Positions 47,764 through 59,227 of a stretch of DNA of 64,000 nucleotides are shown here, one piece after another. The notes under the pieces are model-generated. The model did not search any database, was not told where the DNA came from, and saw only the letters and a program-made list of their open reading frames with translations. A program made the translations under genes and the position numbers. How positions within the stretch are numbered: the stretch's first letter is position 1; every line of letters begins with the position of its first letter. The DNA comes from Saposhnikovia divaricata (lineage: Eukaryota; Streptophyta; Magnoliopsida; Apiales; Apiaceae). The stretch covers positions 188,082,939 to 188,146,938 of the forward strand of contig CM071601.1 of assembly GCA_036435485.1 (NCBI GenBank). The letters run 5' to 3'.

Positions 47764-48934
47764 AGTTGTTCTTAGAAGTCTTGTCCCCAATTTTTGTATT
47801 TTGTGCAAATTTGGGGATTTGCAGAATTTGCAGAACAATTAGAACATTTTGTTGGTTGCTATCTAATGCCTACTGTATTGTTTAAGAATTTCTAAAGAAA
47901 TGTTTTTGTTCTATCTGATTTGTCCGAACATTTTTATGCAATTATGGTCTGTTTTGGAGATGTTTTTGCATACAATGAGGAAGTTTGTGTTTTGTCTACG
48001 TTTTGGTCCGTCCTTCAAGTTTCTCAGTTTGTAGAGGAAAATGTCAAGATCAACGTGGCAGAACAATAATTTTTGTATTTACTTGGGAAATGGATATGTT
48101 ATTTCTTCACTATAAGAAGTTAGGTCCAGTATATATTCGTAGAACCTTATTTCGACCTTGTTTATCTTTTAAGACACGTCATGCTATTAGTGTAGAATAG
48201 TCGCAATCCTGATGGGTAAATCACAGCTTCCATCTCTTCCCATGTTAATGTATACTACCTGCTATGAAACTCTTGCCATATTGTCAGATACCAATTATAA
48301 ATTTAATGTAATTGTTCATTTAAGTTGTTCCTTGTGCAACCGATATTATTGTCGGTCTAGATTATGATATAAACTATCATTTTTGTCTCCAGAAAATACA
48401 AAAATGAATCTTATCAAGGTCTAAAGTCTGATTTAATCAAAAATTCTGTTGTAGACAGGAAAGAATGAGGTTTTGTGATCGGGTTTTAGCTTTTATGGAA
48501 ACAATGAAGAGACATGTGCCTTAATATTAGAGCACATTAGAGTAACATTTACAAGGCTATTACTTAAGCATGACTTTGAGAGTTTTGCCACAATAGCACC
48601 ATTATTTGGTGGACTTTGCTTTGGTGAATTAGATTTGTTATCTTTCATTTTTTTGCATTTCATTTAGATGATTAACTAATAACTCTAAAGAAACATTTTC
48701 CTGTTTAATCTTTAATGTTAGAGCTAGACAACTCCCACGCCATTGAGAAAGGATCTAGCCAAAACTTTATTTTGCCACGCCATTGGAGTTTTTCCGGATC
48801 ATATGACAACTCTATAAAGTCTGTAAATCAACAAAACAAGAAACCAAATAAATACGCATAAAATGTTTTCATATACAATTCTTCAAAGAAAACTTGGAAA
48901 AAACAACATAAGGTTATGCTCATTGCTCAGCGAC
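47764..48934. other. eS10 3'UTR and intergenic DNA
   Basis: The 3'UTR probably covers the first 130-200 bases. The rest has no open frame or repeat I recognise. Confidence 0.45.
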
Positions 48935-49286
48935 TCACACGCAATTAACATTTGGATCAACTGGAATTGAAGTGGTAACATGGCAAAGCCCAGGAAGTTA
49001 TCTAGCTCTATCGGCATTGACATGGAACACTTATGCCGCTTGTTTCAAACAAATACACAGTGCTTTAAGTTCTAGTTTAGAGGTAGCAAGTTGGTTCAGT
49101 TGTGCAACAACTTGGCAACAAGGTACAGAAACACCCCAACAAAGCCCAACAATAAGGCTGGCAAGGCAAAATCTTGGCGACGGCATCTTGACATGAGATT
49201 GAACATGCGGGTTTTACAATAAAAGACAAAATTGCCAAAATCACCACTAAACATTTACCTATTGACTTTTTTAAAATGTCTATCAA
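48935..49286 (-). pseudogene. Type-1 non-specific lipid-transfer protein pseudogene
   Basis: On the minus strand a hydrophobic leader ('CLVVILAILSFIVKPACS') runs into 'ISCQDAVAKILPCQPY', after which a frameshift leads to 'SVPCCQVVAQLNQLATSKLE', 'LKALCICLKQAA', a TAA, 'VFHVNADRAR', another TAA, and 'LPGLCHVTTSIPVDPNVNC'. All eight cysteines of the nsLTP fold (C, C, CC, CxC, C, C) are still there in order. No ATG is found at the expected start. nsLTPs are secreted and bind acyl lipids; this copy cannot make a full protein. The good preservation suggests recent loss. Confidence 0.85.
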
Positions 49287-49689
49287 ATGTTACTTGTGTG
49301 TGTATTTGTGTGTTTGAAATCTGATATGTAATTATTTGTGGCAATGAGTATGGTTTTCCACTCTACTTGCACTGCATGACTACCGTTATAAATCTAAGTG
49401 CCATTATAATATTTCCTATTCCAATTTGTCATTTAATGAATAAATTAAATTTATTGGTTTTTTTTTTGTGTGCTTAATTTGAAAAAAAAAGTAACTTACA
49501 AATCAATCTGTGCTATTGATTAGTCTCTACAAATCTGATTCATTGACTACATTAGTTGCACATTATTAGTCTATATGAAAATTATATAAATTTATAACAT
49601 ATCTTTGTTTATATAAAAAAACAATTTAATTTAGAATTAGTCTTATGAAAAGAGGACATAATTTAATTGTTAATCCTTTTCTATGTAGT

Positions 49690-50038
49690 GTTGTGCAGGG
49701 AAACATGTCCTTCTAGATGTACAAACTCATTTTTAAGCAAAATAAAAAGTTTTCTCAATAATAATATTTTGGATGATATTTTTAATCTTTATTTTATATG
49801 TAAACAATATAACACAATCTTTTAAAAAGAAAATATAGTTTAGTTATTAAAACAAGAGTTAGGGAAACATCATTCCATTTTCATGCATTCTTCTAAATGT
49901 ACAAACTCATTATTCAGCAAAATTAAAAGTTTTCTCAATAATGATATTTTGATCATATTTTTAATTTTTTTTTATAAGTAAACAATATAACACAGTCTTT
50001 TAAAAAGAAAATATAGTTTAATAATTAAAATAAGAGTT
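49690..50038. repeat. 170-bp tandem repeat, cut by a gypsy insertion
   Basis: Two units (about 49690-49865 and 49866-50038) share 'atgtacaaactcat', 'agttttctcaataat' and 'ttaaaaagaaaatatag'. A third, partial unit with 'gaatgtacaagg' and 'aagttttctgaataatg' lies at about 55258-55360, on the other side of the gypsy element. The rest of 49287-50109 is AT-rich and featureless. Confidence 0.75.
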
Positions 50039-50114
50039 AATTTTAGTTCATTGCCATAGACCATAGTTAAGCATGTAGATGCAACAGACTATGTCCATGT
50101 CCTTTTCTAGGTGA

Positions 50115-50476
50115 TGTTGGAACCTATGATGGACCTGACCGAAGGCCCAATAAGTAAAGCCCAAATGCCTAACGGCCTCCTCTTTCTTAAACGGTCTTCA
50201 TTCACTTTCGGTGGTGGAAAACATAATGATGCTTATGGGACCCTCTTGAGGTAACGGACATAATTCCTAAGGTATAAATATAGACTCTAATCCATAAGAA
50301 AAGATATATGCTCATAATTCACTACACACACATTTTCTTTACGTTCAAAGTACTCTATAATAAACACGACTTATTTATTCTCACACCGGAGGTGAATCGG
50401 GGGGACAATCCCTCGCATTCTTTTCATTTTTCAGGATCAACCCGAAGGCCGACCCGGTGGAAATTCGGTCGTAACA
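50115..50476 (+). repeat. 5' LTR of the gypsy element
   Basis: 362 bp from TGTTGGAACC to GGTCGTAACA. It includes a TATA-like 'ggtataaatatag' (about 50270) and 'ataataaac' near 50350 as a possible poly(A) signal. It lacks the 8 bases 'gccattta' present after TGTTGGAA in the 3' LTR. Confidence 0.85.
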
Positions 50477-50572
50477 TTTGGCGCCGTCTGTGGGAACGTA
50501 GAGATACAATCTATGTTAAAATCTATCAGCAGCTATGACAATCGAAGAAACACCCAGAAATAATGAAAGAAC

Positions 50573-52717
50573 GTGGCCGGGAACAGTCCTACCACACAAA
50601 GGACAACTCCGGCCGTCCAAAGAATGCTGGATTTCAATGAAGAGGATATGCCCTCTCCCGAAGAACAACAAGAAATGCTCGCGAAATGGAGAGAAGAGAA
50701 AGCCAAAGGAAAGGAAACAGAGAAGGCGAAAGGCCAGAACGAAGCAGAAAGGCAAACCAAGCTAAGGGAAGCCGACCGATTAAAGCTACAAACCCTGAAA
50801 CTCCAAAGAGAAGAAATCGAACGACAGGAGAAAACATTACGAGAATCCCTAGAGGCCGAAGGCCAGAAGCCCAAAGATGACCAAAGGGATAAGAGGGTCA
50901 GAGACGACGAAGACGAGTCATGGAACTCGGAATTGCAGTCCAAGAAAACCAAGTCGAAGGTTGTAGATTCCTCCGATTCGGAGGAAGAAGGTCCGCACAC
51001 AGACGATCGGATTCAAAGACTAGAAAAAGTTATGTTCGGAGATAGGATGATTAGCCACGAGCCTGTCGTGACCGAAGAGATAGAACAATACCGACCACCA
51101 CCAGGAAGGCAATTCCCAAAGATGCACGAGTTCAACGGAAAGGGCGATCCCGAAGACCATTGTGAGAAATACGAATCCCTCATGACTGGTATGGGGCATT
51201 GCGATATCATGTTGTGCAAAATGTTCAAAACTTACCTAAAAGGGCCGGCGTCCATGTGGTATCGTTCGCTAAGACCACGATCAATCGATTCTTATGGACA
51301 GATCAAAAGGAAGTTCTTGAGAAATTACTCCCATTTATGTCGAAGGGAGAAGGACACTGAAGCCCTAATTCACTGCAGACAAAGACCGAATGAAGAACTG
51401 GGAGACTACCTAGCAAGATTCAAGGAGGAAGCCGGAATGGTCACGAGCCTCGATAAGATCAAAGCTGCTGGATTCCTTTCGGTCGGGCTCGACCCCGTGA
51501 AAGGCAAGAAGCTCCGGTCATCTCTCTATGACGTTCCTCCAAAATCACTAAACGACATATACGTTCGGGGAGAAGCAATCCGAAGGAAGTTGGAAACAAT
51601 TGGAGGGTACAAAGAAAGTCGAAAGAATGACAGAGATGACAGAAGAGGCGAACGAAGGGACGACCGAAGAAATCATAGCGACGCAAGAGGCAGGACGAAC
51701 GATCCAAAAATAACAGGACGAAGGCAAGACAAAGATAATACTGTGTTCACACGCCTCAACACACCCATCTCCAAGATTCTCCATGAAATTAAAGGAAAAC
51801 CGGGGTTCGTTCGACCACCCCGAATAAAAACCCCTGAATCCAGAAGAAACGAGAACAAGTACTGCGAGTATCATCGGGACAAGGGCCACAACACAGATGA
51901 ATGCTACCACCTGAAGAAGTTGATCGAAAAAATGATCAAGGGCGGAGAGTTATCCCAGTTCGTGGACGATTTAAGAGAAAAGCTCGACGCGAAGGAAAGA
52001 AAAGGTCCTAGAGAAGCCGAAGGATCAGAAAAGTATAGATGCGAGGTCCGAACAATCTTCGGTGGCACTATACTCGATCGGGACAGTAAGACGGCCCGAA
52101 AGAAGTACACCAGGCAAATATACAGCCTTTACCAGTCAAGAACGACCAAGCAACCACTACCGATCACCTTTACAAAAGATGATTATGAAGACGTCATATG
52201 GCCACACGAAGATCCCCTGGTTATAAATCCGGTAATTGAAGAGAACAAAATCTGGAAGGTGTTAATCGATGAAGGGAGCTCGGTCAATATCCAGTACCAC
52301 AGGACCTATTGTAAAATGAATCTAGGAAGAGAACATCTCGAACCATGCCACGAGGCACCCTTATATGGTTTCGGTAATCAACCGGTGCCGATCGAAGGCA
52401 CCATCAGACTGAATGTACTCCTGGGAAAAGCACCATATACCGTGGTGAAGGAAGCTAAAATTTACGTAGTTCGGGTAGACAGCCCGTACAACGGCATCCT
52501 AGGCAGACCCGTTTTATCCCTATTCCAAGCTGTATCATCCATACCGCACTTGAAGCTAAAATTCCCTACCGAGCAGGGGATCGGAGAAATGAAGGGTGAT
52601 CAAAAAGCAACAAGAATCATCATGTTAGAAGATCTTGACAAAGATAAAGACGCAGAGATGGTTGAACCTGGAAAAAGGAAAGAGATGAAGACGCTGGGAG
52701 CAGTCATCAAATGCTGA
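50573..52717 (+). CDS. Gypsy gag-protease polyprotein
   Basis: 714 aa. Residues 1-130 are charged, coiled-coil-like and rich in Lys, Glu and Arg. The Retrotrans_gag domain lies at about 175-320 ('HEFNGKGDPEDHCEKYESL', 'LKGPASMWYRSL', 'IKRKFLRNYSHL'). A zinc-knuckle-like 'CEYHRDKGHNTDECYHLKK' (about 430-448) has the CxxH...H...C spacing of Tat elements. An aspartic protease follows with 'VLIDEGSSVNI' (about 562-572) and 'YNGILGRPVL'. The frame is intact. It overlaps the RT frame by 7 bases and is in a different frame, so RT expression would need frameshifting or reinitiation, or the overlap reflects an indel. Confidence 0.85.
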   Translation: MAGNSPTTQRTTPAVQRMLDFNEEDMPSPEEQQEMLAKWREEKAKGKETEKAKGQNEAERQTKLREADRLKLQTLKLQREEIERQEKTLRESLEAEGQKPKDDQRDKRVRDDEDESWNSELQSKKTKSKVVDSSDSEEEGPHTDDRIQRLEKVMFGDRMISHEPVVTEEIEQYRPPPGRQFPKMHEFNGKGDPEDHCEKYESLMTGMGHCDIMLCKMFKTYLKGPASMWYRSLRPRSIDSYGQIKRKFLRNYSHLCRREKDTEALIHCRQRPNEELGDYLARFKEEAGMVTSLDKIKAAGFLSVGLDPVKGKKLRSSLYDVPPKSLNDIYVRGEAIRRKLETIGGYKESRKNDRDDRRGERRDDRRNHSDARGRTNDPKITGRRQDKDNTVFTRLNTPISKILHEIKGKPGFVRPPRIKTPESRRNENKYCEYHRDKGHNTDECYHLKKLIEKMIKGGELSQFVDDLREKLDAKERKGPREAEGSEKYRCEVRTIFGGTILDRDSKTARKKYTRQIYSLYQSRTTKQPLPITFTKDDYEDVIWPHEDPLVINPVIEENKIWKVLIDEGSSVNIQYHRTYCKMNLGREHLEPCHEAPLYGFGNQPVPIEGTIRLNVLLGKAPYTVVKEAKIYVVRVDSPYNGILGRPVLSLFQAVSSIPHLKLKFPTEQGIGEMKGDQKATRIIMLEDLDKDKDAEMVEPGKRKEMKTLGAVIKC

Positions 52718-54815
52718 ACATAGAACTCGAGAAATTCGGGACCGATCTCTCCTGCCCGATTGCTGAACCCGCAGCCGAAACCGAAGATGTCGAATTATAC
52801 GTGGGCCAATTTGGGAAAATGATCCAAATAGGCAAGGGAATGGAGCCAGGGTTGAAGGAAAGGGTCATCGCGGTCATTAGGGAATTCCACGACGTGTTCG
52901 CTTGGAACCCAGAAGACATGCCTGGATTAGACCCTTCAGTTGCAAAACATTGTCTAAACGTTGAGCCTGACGCCCAACCTGTGAAACAGAAGAAAAGAAA
53001 TTTTGCCATGGAGAGACAAAGGGTTATCCAGACCGAAGTTGAGAAACTACTGGAGGCCAAATTTATTGAAGAAATTGATTACCCCGAATGGCTGGCAAAC
53101 GTAGTTGTCGTCAAAAAGTCAAACAGCAAGTGGAGAATGTGCGTCGATTACACTGACCTAAATAAACACTGTCCGAAAGACCACTATCCCCTACCCAACA
53201 TCGATCAGCTAATAGACGCCACATCGGGGCATCAAATTCTCAGTTTTTTGGACGGCTTTTCAGGCTATCACCAAATCGCCATGAATGCTGAGGACATTCC
53301 GAAGACAACATTCATCACCCCGAACGGCACCTATGCATACATAAAAATGCCCTTCGGACTAAAGAACGCGGGGGCAACTTTCCAGAAAATGGTGAACAAG
53401 CTCTTCAAAAAGCAAATAGGACGAAGCATGGAATGTTACGTCGACGACATGATCGTAAAGTCACTCTTCCAGGATCATGCGAACGACCTGAAGGAATGCT
53501 TCGAAACGTTAAGAAAGAATAATATGAGAATCAACCCAAACAAGTGCACATTCGGGGTTAACAGCGGAAAGTTCCTCGGATAGAATAATATGAGAATCAA
53601 CCCGAACAAGTGCACGTTCGGAGTTAACAGCGGAAAGTTCCTCGGATACATGGTGAGTGCCCGAGGAATTGAGGCGAACCCAGAGAAAATCAAGGCCGTC
53701 ATGGATATGGAAGCACCAAAGACGATAAGAGATATTCAGAAATTAACTGGACGAATGGCAGCTCTCCGGAGGTTCATTTCCAGGTCGACTGAAAAAGCAC
53801 TACCATTCTTCGAGGTGCTTCGGGGAAAAAAGAATTTCGACTGGGGACCAAATTGTCAAAAGGCATTCGAGGAAATAAAGGAGTACCTGGTGAACACCCC
53901 TCTCTTGATGAGACCAAGGCCGAACGAAACATTACAATTATACCTGGCTGTGAACGACTGAACACTTGGAGCAGTACTGGTCAAGCAACATGAAGGAAAT
54001 CAACATCCAGTATTCTACGTATCTCACATACTGAAGGACGCCGAAACCAGATATCCAAATGCGGAAAAATTCGCCTATGGGTTGGTAATGGCATCGAGAA
54101 AATTACGGCACTACTTCCAAGGCCGAACGATTCAGATAGTAACCGACCAACCCCTGAAGAAAATCATGCGCAGGCCCGAGGCTTCGACCAGGGTAGTTGC
54201 CTGGTCGGTCGAGTTAGGAGAATATGATCTAGAGTTCGTTCCCAGAACGGCAGTCAAGGCACAAGCTCTCGCCGATTCATGGTGGAATGCTCTTTCTCCA
54301 GTCCGAAGGATTTGATCTTAGAAGAACAGTCGATCCGTTCTCCGGGTAAATGGAAACTATTTGTAGATGGTTCTGTGGCCGGATCCAAGTGCGGAGCAGG
54401 CCTGATTTTAACCAGCCCCGAAGGATTCGAGATATGTCAGGCAATTAGGTTCACTTTCTCCTTAACCAATAACGAGGCCGAATACGAAGCCCTACTAGCA
54501 GGCCTAAACTTGGCAAGAAATTTGGAAGTGAAACACTTAAGAGCTTTTAGCGATTCAATGTTGATCGTCAAACAGTTCTCTGGAGAATACGGACAGAAAG
54601 ATCCGCGGACGAAGGCTTATGCCACAAAGGTATACGAGAACTCCATGACATTTGAGTCGTTCGAGCTAAGCCAGGTGGCCAGAGAAGATAATAGCCGAGC
54701 CGACGCCCTATCAAGACTAGCTTCGGCAGAAACCCAAAACCTCACAGGTTCTATCTACTTGACCGAAGTGAAATCGCCTTCGATAGACAGAAAACAATGC
54801 CTGGAAATACACTAA
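52711..54815 (+). pseudogene. Gypsy reverse transcriptase-RNase H, broken
   Basis: RT: 'EIDYPEWLANVVVVKKSN', 'WRMCVDYTDLNKHCPKDHYP', 'FLDGFSGYHQIAMN', 'MPFGLKNAGATFQKMVN' and the YVDD catalytic motif at about 53440. A 66-bp in-frame tandem duplication (53518-53583 and 53584-53649) introduces a TAG at its junction. A TGA follows at 53959-53961 and a one-base frameshift at about 54280. The RNase H domain continues in the new frame ('WKLFVDGSVAGSKCGAGLIL', 'NNEAEYEALLAGLNLA', 'DNSRADALSRLAS') to a TAA at 54813-54815. It is inactive. Confidence 0.85.
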
Positions 54816-54883
54816 GGAATTAATTGGATGACGCCGATCAGAGCCTTTCTAGAAAAAGATGTCCTCCCACTCGATAGGAAACA

Positions 54884-55252
54884 TGTTGGAAGCCATTTAC
54901 CTATGATGGACCTGACCGAAGGCCCAATAAGTAAAGCCCAAATGCCTAATGGCCTCCTCTTTCTTAAACGGTCTTCATTCACTTTCGGTGGTGGAAAACA
55001 TAATGATGCTTATGGGACCCTCTTGAGGTAACGGACATAATTCCTAAGGTATAATATAGACTCTAATCCAGAAGAGAAGATATATGCTCATAATTCACTA
55101 CACACACATTTTCTTTACGTTCAAAGTACTCTATAATAAACACGACTTATTTATTCTCACATCGAAGGTGAATCGGGGGGACAATCCCTCGCATTCTTCT
55201 CATTTTTCAGGATCAACCCGAAGGCCGACCCGGTGGAAATTCGGTCGTAACA
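54884..55252 (+). repeat. 3' LTR of the gypsy element
   Basis: 369 bp, about 98% identical to the 5' LTR apart from the 8-base insertion near its start. No purine-rich tract lies before it, in keeping with loss of the element's 3' internal region. Confidence 0.85.
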
Positions 55253-55479
55253 GGTGACATCATTTCAGTTTCATACATTGTCCTTTCGAATGTACAAGGT
55301 CATTTTTTAATTAAATAAGCAACAAGTTTTCTGAATAATGATATTTTGATTAAATAGAATGATAAGTGAATATGGAGATTATGCAAAGAGTATATATAAT
55401 AGCTTGCCTGCCAGATATGGGAAGGAAGTGGGAAGCGCCACAAACGGGAGTAATTTAAAATAAATACCGAAGATTCAGG

Positions 55480-55680
55480 GTGGATGGGACTTGATGTAGT
55501 GGCCAGGGATAGGGATTTTGAAGGAAGGGTGCTCTTTGCAGCAAGAAGAAGAATTGCACGCCTGGTTTCCGGTAGAAAATTGCTGAAGACGAGGCTCTCA
55601 CAATGGCCTTTCGACTTGGACATCGTCATGGTCTAGTCGTCTGGAGAATATAATTGTGGAATCAGATTCTCAAGTGCTAA
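55480..55680 (+). mobile_element. LINE RNase H-domain fragment
   Basis: Frames broken by at least two shifts read 'GWMGLDVVARDRDFEGRVLF', 'ALTMAFRLGHRHGL' and 'NIIVESDSQVL', the core of the RNase H-like domain in plant LINEs and related proteins. Only about 200 bp are recognisable. The rest of 55258-55868 has no gene. Confidence 0.55.
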
Positions 55681-55868
55681 TTTTTCGTCCGTAAAGCTGC
55701 TATATACCTTTCTTATAGTGATTACGACTTTTCTAAATAGGTCTATTGCTTGACATTAGAGCTGAAGTTGGTTCAAACCCTCAGTCCCTCACTGCCTTTC
55801 CTAACCAATTAATTTATGTGAGGTTGATTGTTTGAGTACCTCATTCCAGATCAACTACATAAATATAA

Positions 55869-56618
55869 GGCCTCGTTTGGTACGCTGTAACCCAACTAAG
55901 GAACTGCAACTACCTTGGAACCTAAATAAATTACAGTGTTTGGTTAAATGACTTTTGAAATCAACCACGTAACTTAAACTTCCAAGGTTTTCTGGGTTAC
56001 CACAAAACACGGTAACCTAGTTACCTAGCACACCCGTGGTCACCTGGAGTTACGTAGTAAAAGTATATTTTATTTACTTTACTGCTGTAATTTATATTAA
56101 TGATTGTATTTTTTTTATTAGTTAGTTTTTTTATTTTTTTTCACAATTAATATTTTTAATTTTCTTCACCTAAAATTTGAATTTTTTTTAAAACTGGTTT
56201 GCTTGATTTGATTTATATAGGCAGATTGTTAAAATCTTATTTATAATATATTTTTATTGTAGTTTATAACTATTTATTTATTTATCTATATAATAGGTAA
56301 AATTACTTATTTATTTAATTATTTTACTAATACTTTGTAATATATTTATATTTTCTATATAGTATTGTAAATCATTGTGTTTCAATTTTATATATAGCAA
56401 TTTTTTATTATTTTACAATTAATTTCATATTTATTTTCGTACTAATTTAATTTCACAATAAATATTATATTTTTCCAAAAGAACAATTGTTTAACTTCAT
56501 GATCTTTAATTAACCAAACACTGGTTTTCAATTACCCAGGAACTTTTTACTGTGTATTTTAGTTCCAGGGTTTTTTAAGTAACCGTGTAACTACAAAGTC
56601 GGGTAACCAAACGAGGCC
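55869..56618. mobile_element. Tourist-like (PIF/Harbinger) MITE
   Basis: 750 bp with terminal inverted repeats GGCCTCGTTTGGTACG and (complement of right end) GGCCTCGTTTGGTTACC, flanked by TAA (55866-55868 and 56619-56621). The subterminal regions share 'gtaacc' motifs. The centre is AT-rich and non-coding. Confidence 0.85.
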
Positions 56619-56621
56619 TAA

Positions 56622-57407
56622 GTGTTAACATAACCTTCTCATGCTGCAACTACTATATTAGTAAAATTATAAGACGAAAATATTAACTAAAAAGTGAAGA
56701 CTACAAATTCTGACAATAAAGACTGGAGATATGTTCTGCACATGTGCTTACCGAGAAGTCAGATAACATTGGTAGCCAAAGTTGGTGACTGTACATGATA
56801 GGAGGTAGAATTGCTTACTGAATCAAAAGAACAAACTCAGTACAAAGTACGAAGGATCAGCCAGGACCAAATCGAGCTGCATGCCTGCTAGAGGAAGGGA
56901 ATATAACAAGCAACTACTATGCCAAAAACCATGGATTTCTAAGCCCCTGATCTCCCGAACAAACAGTTAAGCTAAAAGGACATGTTGGCCTATGTCTCAA
57001 GTTTACAAGGCCAACCATTTGGTAGAGGTTCAAATTGATAAATTAACTGAATCTTTTTTCAATTTTTTGTTTAAATTGGCCGTTTTGGTGTTTATATCTT
57101 TTTTTATGCACCTGGACATCAAACTACTCGTATAAGTGTAATCTACTTGTATATTGTGAAATGGTTAGCAGATACCCATTACACAAAATAATATTGATGA
57201 AAAGTTTGCAGGTACAATGGGTAAAGTTCATCATATTTAATGACTTCTAGACAGACACAAACAGTCAAACACGACTAAAAAGACAATAACCAAAAGAAAA
57301 GTAAACAGTGACCTAGCGAACATTGACACTTGACGGCAGGACAAAACTTCGACCAATTCTCTTCCACTACAGAACCAAATTGTTGCCCATGCATGTTGGC
57401 TGGCACC
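56622..57407. other. Intergenic, nothing recognised
   Basis: No open frame or repeat of note. The last bases adjoin the 3' end of the HSP90 pseudogene and may contain its old 3'UTR. Confidence 0.45.
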
Positions 57408-57512
57408 TTAATCAACTTCCTCCATCTTGCTTTCCTCATTGCCATCTTCTTTAATCCCGTCTCTTCTTCTTCAATGCTCAACCCCAACTTCAGCATCTCG
57501 GATCATCAAGGC

Positions 57513-58487
57513 CAGTGGCGGAGCCAGGGTCCAAGTTAAGTGGGGTCTAAAAATAATTTTCATACATAAACATATGAGTTTGTTACAAAAGTTACCTGTT
57601 ACAACAGCATTCTTCTTTTCTTCATGTTTTGAAACCTCTGCATGATTTCTTCATTGCTAATTGTTTCGAAAACGTCTCTTTTAATATAGGTTACTAGACA
57701 GTCATTCAACCAAGTATTAGTGTTCAGCTAATACTAGACAGTCATTGCTAATTGTTTCGAAAACGTCTCTTTCAATATAGCTATGACTTGTTCAGATATA
57801 TTAGTGTTGTCTACTGTTGTTTGTTCTTGCACAGATGCAGAACCTTGATTTTGAACACATTCAGGTTCATCTTGATTAATTTCTGGATTTTCAGTTTGTT
57901 GATTGTTGATTCGAACTCGTTTAGTTTTTATGACAAATTTATCCATAACAATAAAACATGTAACCTGACAAAGACAAGCAACACACTATAATTAACTCTC
58001 AAACATTTTCTAAAATTTTTAACACATACAAATCTAAGAAACACTTTCTAGTTCCTAATATCTATCCTAAAAAAATAAGATTAAATTCAAGCATATATGA
58101 GATACCCAAACAAGTAATTAAGAATTTGGGGAAAACATACCTTACAAATAACAATATGAAGGCTGGTCTTGAAATTTATAAATTGATTGGAATAAAAAAG
58201 GATTAGAATCAAGCCTTATGATCTTCTAGAATTTGGAATGGAATCTGGAGTGTGGTTCTTCACAAACAAGATTGCTGCGTTTCTTTGTTTTGGGGAATTC
58301 ACATCTCACAAATGAATTTGGTATTTGCCTATTTGGGTGTCTTTTTTTACTGGCCCCAAATGTCCCCTTGGCCCCATTAATCTAATACAATACTCGGTGT
58401 ATTACACATAAAAATATAGGTAAATTTTTTTTAAAAAATTCAAGTGGGGTCCATGGCCCTCACTAGACCCCTTTGTATCCGTCCCTG
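57513..58487 (-). mobile_element. Non-autonomous hAT element in HSP90
   Basis: 975 bp, TSD ATCAAGGC (57505-57512 and 58488-58495), ends CAGTGGCGGAGCCAGGG and (complement of right end) CAGGGACGGATAC. On the minus strand 57734-57946 encodes 70 aa starting MDKFVIKTKRVRINNQQ, like the N-terminus of TTF-type or zinc-finger-MYM hAT transposases; the catalytic part is absent. A 35-bp internal repeat ('cattgctaattgtttcgaaa') occurs at 57651 and 57744. The TSD falls in the HSP90 codons for S-L-D. Confidence 0.85.
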
Positions 58488-58868
58488 ATCAAGGCTATAT
58501 CCAGATGTCAATAAAGCAGTCTCGAACAGCAGCATTACCAGATCCTTAACCGATTTGTCATTCTTATCTGCTTCTGCTCTCTTTCTTAGCTCCTCCATGA
58601 TCCCATTGTCAGGATTGATCTCCATGGTCTTCTTGCTGGACATGTAAGAGGACATACTGCTGTCCCTAAGAGCTTGAGCCTTCATGATTCTTTCCATGTT
58701 TACAGTCCAACCATACTCTCCTGTAACAAGACAGCAGGGAGAGTCCACAATACGGTCCGAGACAATCACTTTCTCCACCTTGTCACCGAGAATTTCCTTA
58801 ACAGTTTTGCAGAGATTTTCGAAGGACTTCTTCTTCTCTTCCTTTTTCTTCCCATCATCAGTCTCATC

Positions 58869-59156
58869 TGTTAGAATTCAAACCCGTGTGTGGAAAATAG
58901 AATTGTAGGCAGCAGCTAAATCAAACAAAACGGCTGGATGCTTTGAAGTCTCACTTGGTGGGCTAATAAATATGTAAGCAATGATGTAAGTTTGTATTTT
59001 TGAAGCCTATAAATAAGGCTTGTTGCTATGTAGTTTGATACACAACAACACCAAGAAAAACACAACATCTAGAGAGATAGAAAAAAGAGCTGAAGCTCTT
59101 GTGTGAGAAAAAAGAAATTGTAATTTCTTCTTATATATACATACACGTTTCCAACA
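58869..59156 (+). repeat. 5' LTR of the copia element
   Basis: Begins TGTTAGAATTC and ends TTTCCAACA. 'cctataaataaggc' (about 59007) is a good TATA box, with transcription expected about 30 bases downstream. Confidence 0.9.
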
Positions 59157-59227
59157 AGTGGTATCAGAGCTTGGTTGTTAAATTCTGAAAATTCTGCAAA
59201 TTTTCCGGCACGTTACTATTCCGGTGG

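Larger units (their letters stand above)
50115..55252 (+). mobile_element. Ty3/gypsy retrotransposon (Tat-like), lacks integrase
   Basis: TG...CA ends and target duplication GGTGA (50110-50114 and 55253-55257). LTRs 50115-50476 and 54884-55252 differ by about six substitutions, one base and one 8-bp indel. The PBS TGGCGCCGTCTGTGGG (50479-50494) starts like the tRNA-Asp complement. Order: gag, protease, reverse transcriptase, RNase H. The coding region stops in the linker after RNase H ('WMTPIRAFLEKDVLPLDRK') and the 3' LTR follows at once, so the integrase and the polypurine tract are deleted. Gag and RT type point to the Tat (Retand-like) lineage. It cannot integrate on its own. Confidence 0.9.

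Noticed and set aside
50533..51000. 155-aa Ser/Phe-rich open frame on the minus strand
   Set aside because: Antisense shadow of the Lys/Glu-rich gag N-terminus; no start context or homology.
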